From positions 1 through 5,675 of the forward strand of contig DAOMGE010000077.1 of the NCBI GenBank assembly GCA_035430165.1: DNA of 5,675 nt, read 5' to 3'. Both the position numbers and the translations under genes were made by a program. Below, one piece after another: positions 1-5,313 of this stretch (positions are counted from its first letter, which is position 1; each line of letters starts with the position of its first letter). The notes under the pieces were generated by a model. The model worked only from the letters and a program-made list of their open reading frames with translations, was not told the origin of the DNA and searched no databases. The stretch is from UBA7239 sp035430165 (GTDB taxonomy: Bacteria; Pseudomonadota; Gammaproteobacteria; Pseudomonadales; UBA7239).

Positions 1-865
1 TCACACCACCGGCTACTTCACCTTCGCCATTGAGTTCGGTAATGCCGCGACGCAACTCAGGGCCGATCTGGATGCGTGCGATATCACGCAGGAAAACCGG
101 CGTGCCGTTTTCGCTGACACCCAGGCTGATGGCGCCGAAATCTTCCAATGTTTGTAGGTAACCGCGAAAACGCACGGTGTATTCTGCTTCGGCCAGTTCC
201 AGTGTCGCTGCGCCGGTTTCTCGGTTGGCCGCTTGAATGGCCGCGGTGACGGCAGACAAGGGCAGGCGATAGCGTCGTAGTTTTTCTGGATCTACCTGCA
301 CCTGATACTGCTTCACCATGCCGCCGATGCTGGCGACTTCCGCCACATCCGGTACGGTTTTCAGTTCAAGGCGCAGGAACCAGTCCTGCAAGGCGCGCAG
401 CTCACCGAGGTCGTGCTGGCCGCTGCGATCCACCAGTGCATATTCGTACACCCAGCCCACGCCGGTGGCATCCGGCCCCAGTTGCGGCGTGACACCGGCT
501 GGCAGGCGACCGCTGGTTTGATTGAGCGTTTCCAGCACGCGCGAGCGCGCCCAGTAGAGATCGGTCTTGTCATCAAACAGCACGTAGACAAACGAGTCGC
601 CGAAGAAGGAGTAGCCGCGCACGGTTTTGGCACCGGGCACCGACAGCAGCGTAGTGGTCAACGGATAGGTAATCTGGTTTTCGACTGTCTGCACGGCTTG
701 GCCCGGCCATTCGGTGTGCACTATTACCTGCGTGTCGGACAGATCCGGAATAGCGTCCAATGGTGTGTGCAGCACGGCAAAAACGCCACAGGCCGTCAGC
801 AGCACAGAGGCCAGCAATACCAGCAGGCGGTTGTGAATGGACCAGCGAATCAGTGCGGCAATCAT
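1..865 (-). CDS. cusA: CusA-type heavy-metal efflux RND pump, N-terminal part (cut by window edge)
   Basis: This is the inner-membrane, proton-driven pump of a tripartite Cu(I)/Ag(I) exporter. Only the first 288 codons are present, out of roughly 1,040 to 1,050 usual for the family, and the frame stays open to the left edge. The visible part has a short cytoplasmic start, the first transmembrane helix (about residues 13-32), then the HME-RND hallmark DAIPDLSDTQVIV at 37-49. The start of the periplasmic porter domain follows, with WPGQ (53-56), YPLTT (67-71), GYSFFGDSFVYVLF (84-97) and the GWVYEYALVD segment (137-146). The ATG at 865 overlaps the TGA of the adaptor gene as ATGA, so the two genes are translationally coupled. 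Naming as CusA rather than CzcA rests on the wording of these motifs and on the CusB-type partner. The methionine relay and the proton-relay residues lie outside the window, so metal specificity is inferred. No stop or frameshift was found. Confidence 0.95.
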   Translation of the reverse strand, partial: MIAALIRWSIHNRLLVLLASVLLTACGVFAVLHTPLDAIPDLSDTQVIVHTEWPGQAVQTVENQITYPLTTTLLSVPGAKTVRGYSFFGDSFVYVLFDDKTDLYWARSRVLETLNQTSGRLPAGVTPQLGPDATGVGWVYEYALVDRSGQHDLGELRALQDWFLRLELKTVPDVAEVASIGGMVKQYQVQVDPEKLRRYRLPLSAVTAAIQAANRETGAATLELAEAEYTVRFRGYLQTLEDFGAISLGVSENGTPVFLRDIARIQIGPELRRGITELNGEGEVAGGV

Positions 866-2097
866 GGTTGCGCACCGGTGGTCTGTGTGTCTGCAGCGTG
901 GCTTGTCGTGCCCATGCGGGCCAGGACGCCGGACAGGCTGGCTTCGGAATCGATCAGGAACTGGCCGGATGTCACGACGGTTTCACCGACTTTAAGCCCA
1001 TCGAGAATTTCCGTAAGCCCGCCCTGTTCGCGGCCGATGCGCACGTTGGCAGGGCGGAAGTAATTGCCTTGTTTCACAATGACCACGGTACGGGTACCGG
1101 TGGCAATGACCGCTTCACTGGGGACTGACAACACTGTTTCTTCTTCGCGTGACAGGGTCGCCTGCGCATACATGCCCGGTCGTAGTTTTCCACCGCTGTT
1201 TTCCAATTCGACACGCAATTTCAGGCTGCGCGTGGCCACATCCAGCTCCGGGTAAATGTATTGCACGGTACCGGTCAGGGTGGTGCCGGGCTGGCTGTCC
1301 GGTTGCAGCAGTACCGTTTGCCCTGTATGGACTTGTGCTGCTTCGCGTTCCGGTATATCGGCGATGAACCAGATGTGCTGGTGGTTGGCCAGCTGCATCA
1401 GGCTGCCGCCCTGGGTGATGGCGCTGCCTTCGCGCACGGCAAGATCCATCACATAGCCACTGGCCGGTGCGTACACGCTGATGCGCGGCAGGATCTGGTG
1501 TGACTCGGTCAGCTGCGCGATGTCGGCATCAGACATGCCTAGCTTCAGCAGGCGTGCCCGGTTTGCCTGCGCGTTCACGCCAGGTTGCTTCAATGCCAGC
1601 AGGTATTCTGCTTGTGCGGTCTGTAGGGTCGGTGCATAGAGGCTGGCAATTTTCTGGCCGCGCTCGACGTGCTCGCCTTCCGCTTTCACCAACAATTGTT
1701 CGACATATCCATCCGCGCGAACTGTCACGCTGACACGTTCGGTTTCAGCTTGCATGAAGCGTCCTGAGCCGTGCACGGTTTCATGCCATGGTTGCGCCGA
1801 GACTTCTGCCGTGCGCACACCGAGTGTCTGCTGCAGGCTGCTGGATACGGTTACGCTGCCACCGGACACATCCTCCTCTGGTGCATATTTCGGCACCAGT
1901 TGCATATCCATGAAAGGCGACTTGCCGGGTTGGTCGAAATGCTTGTCCGGCACCATCGGGTCATACCAGTACAAGACCTTGCGTTCAGCTTCGGCACAAA
2001 CACTGAATAACAACAGCAGTGTAAAAAAAGTGAAAACTATCGCGCGACACCATGATGTATCGCGATGAAAAACATTCAACGTAATCAATGAAAGCAC
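862..2097 (-). CDS. cusB: CusB-type periplasmic adaptor (membrane fusion protein) of Cu/Ag efflux
   Basis: This 411-residue adaptor would link the RND pump to an outer-membrane channel and pass Cu(I)/Ag(I) to the pump. Residues 15-37 form a signal peptide (hydrophobic core IVFTFFTLLLLF, probable cleavage after AEA). Next comes the N-terminal metal-binding segment typical of CusB, YWYDPMVPDKHFDQPGKSPF (43-62), continued by MDMQLVPKY (63-71); its Met residues are candidate Cu(I) ligands. A lipoyl/barrel-sandwich half follows (RADGYVEQLLVKAEGEHVERG, about 127-147), then an alpha-hairpin (about 155-205), the second lipoyl half (VYAPASGYVMDLAVREG, 208-224) and beta-barrel and membrane-proximal domains (LRPGMYAQATL, 305-315). 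The start is GTG at 2097: it has AGAGGA at 2105-2110 seven bases upstream and no in-frame ATG gives a full signal peptide. The stop overlaps the cusA start. Length and domain order are normal, with no lesion seen. Confidence 0.95.
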   Translation of the reverse strand: MLSLITLNVFHRDTSWCRAIVFTFFTLLLLFSVCAEAERKVLYWYDPMVPDKHFDQPGKSPFMDMQLVPKYAPEEDVSGGSVTVSSSLQQTLGVRTAEVSAQPWHETVHGSGRFMQAETERVSVTVRADGYVEQLLVKAEGEHVERGQKIASLYAPTLQTAQAEYLLALKQPGVNAQANRARLLKLGMSDADIAQLTESHQILPRISVYAPASGYVMDLAVREGSAITQGGSLMQLANHQHIWFIADIPEREAAQVHTGQTVLLQPDSQPGTTLTGTVQYIYPELDVATRSLKLRVELENSGGKLRPGMYAQATLSREEETVLSVPSEAVIATGTRTVVIVKQGNYFRPANVRIGREQGGLTEILDGLKVGETVVTSGQFLIDSEASLSGVLARMGTTSHAADTQTTGAQP

Positions 2098-2105
2098 GGA
2101 AAAAT

Positions 2106-2171
2106 CCTCTGACGCATGAAGTCATGCCGATCACGCAATGCAACCGGCAAACGCAAAGCAGACATCAGAGG
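2106..2171 (-). promoter_or_regulatory. Possible RNA stem sequestering the cusB ribosome binding site
   Basis: In the transcript, CCUCUGAUG (2171-2163) can pair with CGUCAGAGG (2114-2106), giving nine consecutive pairs including one G-U. The 3' arm contains the AGAGG core of the cusB Shine-Dalgarno sequence, which sits 7-8 bases before the GTG start. The 5' arm begins three bases after the stop codon of the small upstream gene, so ribosomes finishing that gene would cover it. The 48-base loop contains a second small inverted repeat, GCATGACTTCATGC (2127-2114), which shares one base with the 3' arm. A role in coupling cusB translation to the upstream gene is inference; the pairing itself is visible. 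Confidence 0.4.
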
Positions 2172-2174
2172 GTT

Positions 2175-2558
2175 TTATTCAAGAAAACGGTGCAGGCGCA
2201 GCGTAGGCGGGGGATCGACGATGGGATCGTGTGGCGGGAATTGGGTGACGATTCTGGTAGCTGGTGTTGCTGCTACCCAGGTGGGTTGTGGTGTAACTGC
2301 CCAGACTGCAACGGTGCCACTGTTATCAAATGCTTTTTCAATGTGGGAGCAATCGGTGTGACAGCTTTTTTCCGACCCTGTCACAGCCTTGGCTGCCTGA
2401 TGGCAATTCGACATGCCCGCCATGGCTTTGCCTGTGTTGACTGTTGGCACAGACAGACCAGCGGCCAGAGCCATGCCCTGACAGCCCAGAAACAATACCA
2501 ACCACACAGCCAGCAGGCGTGCGAGGAGGGCGGTACGTTGGCGGGTGCGGCGTGTCAT
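2175..2558 (-). CDS. Small exported Cys/His/Met protein at the head of the cusBA operon
   Basis: I do not recognise a named family. The 127-residue product starts with a basic n-region (MTRRTRQRTALLAR) and a hydrophobic core (about 15-33, LLAVWLVLFLGC), with likely signal peptidase cleavage near ALAAG (30-34). The FLGC at 23-26 is a poor lipobox, so lipoprotein processing is less likely. The mature part has a short metal-ligand-rich stretch, MAGMSNCH (46-53) and CHTDCSH (66-72), that could bind Cu or another soft metal. The C-terminal third is rich in Pro and Trp and ends PPPTLRLHRFLE. It reads in the same direction as cusB and ends 77 bases before it, so it is probably the first gene of the operon. 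The ATG at 2558 is the only ATG after an upstream stop; no strong Shine-Dalgarno precedes it. Comparable small exported proteins of unknown role often sit beside metal efflux genes; a periplasmic metal-binding or sensing role is inference. Confidence 0.75.
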   Translation of the reverse strand: MTRRTRQRTALLARLLAVWLVLFLGCQGMALAAGLSVPTVNTGKAMAGMSNCHQAAKAVTGSEKSCHTDCSHIEKAFDNSGTVAVWAVTPQPTWVAATPATRIVTQFPPHDPIVDPPPTLRLHRFLE

Positions 2559-2625
2559 GGGTTTACAGTAACAGAGACAGCCGTCGGGATAAATGCCATT
2601 GCCAGTTACCTAGTACCGATTCGCT

Positions 2626-2733
2626 TTACACTGGATGATGACAGGAACAGGCTTCTTCCTTGGTCACTTGCTCCAGGTTCCGCAGGATGTTGCATTCACC
2701 GGTGTTCTTGCTGGCCGTTCAACTGTCGCTCAG
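2626..2733 (-). pseudogene. C-terminal remnant of a MerR-family (ZntR/CadR-like) metal regulator
   Basis: Read on the minus strand, codons from 2733 give LSDS, a TGA at 2719-2721, then TASKNTGECNILRNLEQV, TKEEACSCHHPV and a TAA stop. The pattern L-x-D-x-C-x(8)-C-x-I-L-x-x-L-E-Q matches the C-terminal metal-binding loop and last helix of ZntR/CadR/PbrR-type MerR regulators; E. coli ZntR, from memory, reads LNDACC and YCSILEALEQ at this point. The TGA falls where the first metal-binding Cys is expected, so a single base change from TGC or TGT would explain it. A further Cys-x-Cys-His-His cluster near the end is also typical of these metal-binding tails. No DNA-binding domain or dimerisation helix was found upstream in any frame, so this is a relic. 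Assignment is by eye from about 34 residues. Confidence 0.5.
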
Positions 2734-2768
2734 GGCGGCAGATAATGACAAATATCTCAATAAACCGA

Positions 2769-2861
2769 TTACAGCAATTCCAGTCTGAAGGGCTTGGCAG
2801 CCAGAGCCAGCAGCAGGAAGGCCGCTATGGTAATCAGGGCGCAGCCGGCAAGGGTTGCCGA
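2769..2861 (-). pseudogene. Possible C-terminal remnant of an unidentified membrane protein
   Basis: A minus-strand frame bounded by TAA (2862-2864) and TAA (2769-2771) encodes 30 residues, containing a single strongly hydrophobic helix (GCALITIAAFLLLALAA) followed by a basic tail KPFRLELL. It has no start codon of its own. This looks like the last transmembrane segment of a membrane protein whose upstream part has been lost, lying just upstream of, and in the same direction as, the MerR-like tail. I cannot assign a family, and a chance hydrophobic frame remains possible. Confidence 0.25.
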
Positions 2862-2969
2862 TTATGAAGGGCTGGATGTCTCTGCACCCGGTTATCAGGG
2901 GTTGATACATTTGCAGTAAAATGCGGTGGCCATTAAGTGTAAAAAATAATGTGGAAATCATTGTTTACC

Positions 2970-2975
2970 AGGTGA
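2970..2975 (+). promoter_or_regulatory. Ribosome binding site of the lipoprotein gene
   Basis: AGGTGA lies five bases before the ATG at 2981. It decides the start in favour of 2981 over the later in-frame ATG at 3077 (residue 33), which has no comparable site and would leave almost no n-region before the lipobox. Confidence 0.6.
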
Positions 2976-2980
2976 TATGA

Positions 2981-3886
2981 ATGATTGAAGCAAGCTTTTC
3001 GCCTTGTAATCTATTCGCAGTTTTTGCGAAATTTAAGGCGGAGTGGCTTGCTCAACATATCGTTTTGCGCAGTGGAATGATTGTCTTGATATTGTTCCTT
3101 GGTGGATGTGCAACATCAAACAAACCGGATAGTCAGCTACTAGACCCCCCCATCACAGTCAGCCTGATACAGATCCCTCTGCGGGATCATGATGCCGTGC
3201 GAAGTGTTGTTGCCGGGGATCATTTGAAGATAACGCAGAAGGCAGATGACGAAACTGCAAAGGCCATCGTATCTGCACATGCGCAGGTATTGGCAGAGAC
3301 TACCCGTGCACTAGCAGACCTGCCGGGATGGCGTGTAAACAGTATTCCGCTGGAATTACCCGATCCGTTGTTGGCATTACCTATTCAGAATCGTAAGCAA
3401 CCTCTTGATCCTGACATGTTGAAGTCGTTACAGATGAAGTCAGGTTCCGACATGCTGTTGCGTATCGGGATATCGGATTATGGTGCAACACCCAAAACAT
3501 GGCGCAGCGGTGTAATTACATTTGAAGTAGTGACTACCCTTGGTATTGCTGCGATTGCCTATGTCAGACCTGCAACCCGAGCAATTGCAGGGGCCTATCT
3601 GGTGCAGGAAGCGGTTGAAGAAACGGCGGAAGCGTATTCTGGGTTCTGGGCGCTGGATCAAGTGTATCGCCCCGTCCGGGTTGAAGCAGAATTGATCGAC
3701 TTACGGACAGGCAGCACGGTATGGGCTGACAGTGCGACCGGATTTTCTGATCGACGGCTGATGCGGATGTTTACTGCCGTCACTGACGAAGAACGCCAGA
3801 CCCAGTTGCGCACTGCCCTGCATGACGCCATCCGCAAAGTGATGGAACGTTTTCAGGATCGTTTTTCACCAAAGGAACATCATTGA
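2981..3886 (+). CDS. Lipoprotein of unknown function
   Basis: The 301-residue product has a clear lipobox, LGGC at 40-43, after the hydrophobic core MIVLILFLG, so Cys43 should be lipidated after signal peptidase II cleavage. The n-region is unusually long (32 residues, including LFAVFAKFKAEWLAQ). Residues after Cys43 are SNKPDSQ, with no Asp at +2, which fits sorting to the outer membrane. The mature part has a mixed alpha/beta N-terminal half; the segment SGSDMLLRIGISDYG at 154-168 is followed by a hydrophobic, Ala-rich stretch at 178-209 that could insert in a membrane or bury in the fold. Then comes VRVEAELIDLRTGSTVWADS (232-251). The pattern of a strand, then an ID-R-TG-x-VW strand pair, recalls the TolB-N/LpoB/CsgG type of envelope lipoprotein fold, but this is only a resemblance. 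The C-terminus is charged and helical. The gene is more AT-rich than cusBA, lies 107 bases before the methyltransferase gene in the same direction, and has no visible tie to efflux. Confidence 0.85.
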   Translation: MIEASFSPCNLFAVFAKFKAEWLAQHIVLRSGMIVLILFLGGCATSNKPDSQLLDPPITVSLIQIPLRDHDAVRSVVAGDHLKITQKADDETAKAIVSAHAQVLAETTRALADLPGWRVNSIPLELPDPLLALPIQNRKQPLDPDMLKSLQMKSGSDMLLRIGISDYGATPKTWRSGVITFEVVTTLGIAAIAYVRPATRAIAGAYLVQEAVEETAEAYSGFWALDQVYRPVRVEAELIDLRTGSTVWADSATGFSDRRLMRMFTAVTDEERQTQLRTALHDAIRKVMERFQDRFSPKEHH

Positions 3887-3993
3887 GAATGGTGCTTGCC
3901 ATAAACCCGTGTTCCGTTCGGACATCTTCAAACGCCGGACGTCGAAGCAAAATGCAGGTCTTAAATTTGAACTGAGTGATCGAGAGACGATAC

Positions 3994-4614
3994 ATGGCAT
4001 CCAAAGAACACTGGGAACAGGTTTATACCAACAAGTTATCAAACGAAGTCAGCTGGTTTCAGGAACATGCTGCAGTTTCGTTGCGTTTGATTCGGGATGC
4101 GGGTACACCCTTGTCGGCATCCATTATCGACATCGGTGGCGGCGCTTCAACGCTGGTGGATGATCTGTTGCAAGAGGGATTTTCTGACATCACCGTGCTG
4201 GATCTGTCCGGTAAAGCACTGGCGTCCGCCAAATCAAGGCTGGGCATAAAAGCCGCACAGGTGCATTGGCGTGAGGCCAATGTACTGAATGCCTGTTTGC
4301 CCTACCATACCTATGATGTCTGGCATGATCGCGCAGTTTTTCATTTTCTGACTACACGGCAGGAGCGCGAAGCTTATGTGCAAGCTGTCTTGCATGCGGT
4401 AAAACCGGGAGGTTTTGTCGTTGTAGCCACGTTTGCCGAAGACGGCCCGACAAAGTGTAGTGGGTTGCCTGTTATGCGCTACGACGAAGCCGGTTTGCAT
4501 GAGCAGTTTGGTCAGGCATTCGATTTGCTGGGCAGTGAAAGGGAAACACACCACACACCTGCCGGTAATGCGCAGGAATTTGTTTACTGTTTTTTTCGTA
4601 AACGGGATCTATAG
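3994..4614 (+). CDS. Class I SAM-dependent methyltransferase
   Basis: This 206-residue cytoplasmic enzyme has the Rossmann-type methyltransferase core. The N-terminus KEHWEQVYTNK and EVSWFQ (18-23) is typical of a compact bacterial family annotated only as class I methyltransferases. Motif I, IIDIGGGASTLVDDLL (44-59), forms the SAM-binding loop; the acidic end of strand 2 is VLDLSGKAL (68-76). Motif III/IV is YDVWHDRAVFHFL (107-119) and the post-core strand is VKPGGFVVVATF (136-147). The C-terminal family segment CSGLPVMRYD (155-164), HHTPAG (186-191) and FVYCFF (196-201) is intact. Length is normal. I chose ATG 3994 over the in-frame GTG 3976 because GAGAG at 3982-3986 is well spaced for it and because family members start close to the EHWE segment. 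The substrate is unknown; small-molecule or metalloid methylation has been proposed for relatives but cannot be read from the sequence. It may share a transcript with the lipoprotein gene. Confidence 0.9.
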   Translation: MASKEHWEQVYTNKLSNEVSWFQEHAAVSLRLIRDAGTPLSASIIDIGGGASTLVDDLLQEGFSDITVLDLSGKALASAKSRLGIKAAQVHWREANVLNACLPYHTYDVWHDRAVFHFLTTRQEREAYVQAVLHAVKPGGFVVVATFAEDGPTKCSGLPVMRYDEAGLHEQFGQAFDLLGSERETHHTPAGNAQEFVYCFFRKRDL

Positions 4615-4617
4615 ATC
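4606..4617. repeat. 12-base perfect palindrome across the methyltransferase stop codon
   Basis: GATCTATAGATC reads the same on both strands and contains the TAG stop of the methyltransferase gene at its centre-right. It is followed three bases later by the CAGAAA/TTTCTG inverted repeat. It may be chance; no second copy was seen in the window. Confidence 0.4.
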
Positions 4618-4619
4618 GG

Positions 4620-4637
4620 CAGAAATCCGGTTTTCTG
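4620..4637 (+). terminator. Weak hairpin after the methyltransferase gene
   Basis: CAGAAA and TTTCTG form a 6-bp stem around a TCCGGT loop, six bases after the stop codon, followed by TTTCAGG rather than a proper U-run. The stem is AT-rich and therefore weak. It lies between the methyltransferase gene and the oppositely oriented kinase remnant, where a two-way terminator would be expected, but the signal is marginal. Confidence 0.25.
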
Positions 4638-4646
4638 TTTCAGGAT

Positions 4647-4742
4647 TCAATACGGCAATGAAAGATCAAATGTGGTGTTGCCATTCTCACTACGGGCCAC
4701 AATGCTGCCGCCGTGGGTCTGGACAATCGAGCGTGTGATATC
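4647..4742 (-). pseudogene. C-terminal remnant of a sensor histidine kinase
   Basis: Thirty-one codons on the minus strand, ending with TGA at 4647-4649, encode DITRSIVQTHGGSIVARS then ENGNTTFDLSLPY. This is the end of a HATPase_c domain: the helix after the GLGL motif of the G-box (x-I-x-R-x-I-V-x-x-H-G-G-x-I), then the G-x-T-x-F-x-x-x-L-P strand that closes the ATP-binding fold. The GLGL motif, N-box, dimerisation domain and sensor domain are missing. Homology stops at GATATC (4737-4742), where the sequence becomes the CopA remnant on the other strand. Kinases of this kind commonly control copper genes (CusS/CopS), which fits the neighbours, but the tail alone does not show what was sensed. 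It cannot be functional. Confidence 0.8.
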
Positions 4743-5065
4743 AACGACGCGCCAGCACTGGCCAAGGCAGATATTGGCATTGCCATGGGTACTGGCCCGA
4801 TGTTGCCATGAGCAGTGCCCAGGTGACATTGGTCAAGGATGATCTGCGTGGCATCGCCGAAGCTTGTCATCTTTCCACTGCCACCGTGCGCAACATGAAA
4901 CAGAATTTGTGGTTTGCCTTGTTCTATAACGCGCTGGGTGTGCCGTTGGCGGCAGGATTGCTGTATCCGTTCACTAGCTGGCTGTAATCACCGATGATCG
5001 CCGCGTTTGCGATGAGCCTCAGTTCGGTTTCGGTGATTTCAAACCCACTGAGATTGAGAAAATGA
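4737..5065 (+). pseudogene. copA: C-terminal remnant of a CopA-type Cu(I) P-type ATPase
   Basis: The plus strand encodes the end of a P1B-type copper-exporting ATPase. INDAPALAKADIGIAMGTG (4740-4796) is the hinge motif (GDGxNDxP) and the strand after it. A missing base at about 4796-4798 shifts the frame. DVAMSSAQVTLVKDDLRG then continues (4799-4852), followed by the penultimate helix region with NMKQN, FYNALGVPLAAG and LYPF. The FYN residues of the CopA membrane copper site are preserved in FYNALG. A TAA at 4985-4987 interrupts TSWL, after which the same frame resumes with SPMIAAFAMSLSSVSV, the last helix with its MSLSS copper-site motif, ending at TGA 5063-5065. The GDG of the hinge is also damaged (a Gly codon is lost at the junction). 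The actuator, nucleotide-binding and most membrane domains are missing. With three lesions and no 5' part, it is a relic. Homology to CopA is strong; the symbol denotes the ancestor. Confidence 0.88.
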
Positions 5066-5313
5066 GTGTGGCCAAGGTGGCGCTCCCTCTGTAGGCCATG
5101 CTTACAGTCAGTTAGATACCACCATAATGAAGTGGGTATATTTTCACTACCCTATCGCCGGCCAAGTGAAATCATCCCCGCTTTGCCGATTTTTGGGGTC
5201 ATACGGTTCTCCGGGACGGACTCTGTAGGGAATATGAAAGAGGATACCAATGGTACATGGCAACGTGGATGCTGGCTTGCTTGCACAGGTGGACTTGTGC
5301 ATTTACCTTGAAT
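5066..5313. other. Gap with no recognisable gene
   Basis: These 248 bases separate the end of the CopA remnant from the end of the sigma factor gene, so two 3' ends converge here. A minus-strand frame of 51 codons (5147-5302) and a plus-strand frame of 81 codons exist, but neither has a ribosome binding site or a family feature that I recognise. A 5-bp inverted repeat, GCACA/TGTGC (about 5283-5300), lies just past the sigma factor stop, without a U-run. No rho-independent terminator was found. Confidence 0.5.

Larger units (their letters stand above)
2559..2980. other. Gap without an intact gene, holding gene remnants
   Basis: This 422-base stretch separates the minus-strand efflux operon from the plus-strand lipoprotein gene, so promoters for both must lie here. 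The minus strand carries two truncated coding tails, described separately (2626-2733 and 2769-2861). Long plus-strand frames across the area run antisense through the small exported gene and show no family features. I could not find a convincing MerR- or CopR/CusR-type operator. A 9-base odd palindrome TTACAGTAA (2563-2571) lies just before the start of the small exported gene, but it is too short to call. The last 60 bases before 2981 become AT-rich (TAAAAAATAATG around 2940-2951), which fits a promoter area, without a clear -35/-10 pair. Confidence 0.6.

Noticed and set aside
413..1063. Plus-strand frame of 216 codons opposite cusA/cusB
   Set aside because: It lies wholly antisense to two strongly conserved genes and has no domain signal.
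2559..2640. CueR- or CusR-type operator before the efflux operon
   Set aside because: I looked for a MerR-type dyad in a 19-20 base spacer and for CusR/CopR-like boxes; only short, poorly placed partial repeats were found.
2088..2867. Plus-strand frame of 259 codons across the small exported gene and the gap
   Set aside because: It is antisense to the better supported signal-peptide protein at 2175-2558, lacks a ribosome binding site, and its translation is Cys/Gln-rich with no family pattern. Open antisense frames are common in this composition.
4647..4829. Full 60-codon minus-strand frame as a small gene
   Set aside because: Only the last 31 codons are kinase; the first part is the antisense of the CopA hinge, so the frame is an accidental fusion over the deletion junction.
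5083..5160. Imperfect inverted repeat ATACCAC/GTGGGTAT near 5116-5139 as an insertion-sequence end
   Set aside because: The arms are short and mismatched, no transposase fragment or target duplication was seen nearby, and no second copy exists in the window.
5147..5302. Minus-strand frame of 51 codons after the sigma factor gene
   Set aside because: It starts with ATG 12 bases past the sigma stop, but it has no ribosome binding site, no signal or domain, and no zinc-binding HxxxCxxC pattern of an anti-sigma factor.
5066..5311. Plus-strand frame of 81 codons after the CopA relic
   Set aside because: There is no ribosome binding site, the composition is unlike a bacterial protein, and no motif is recognised.
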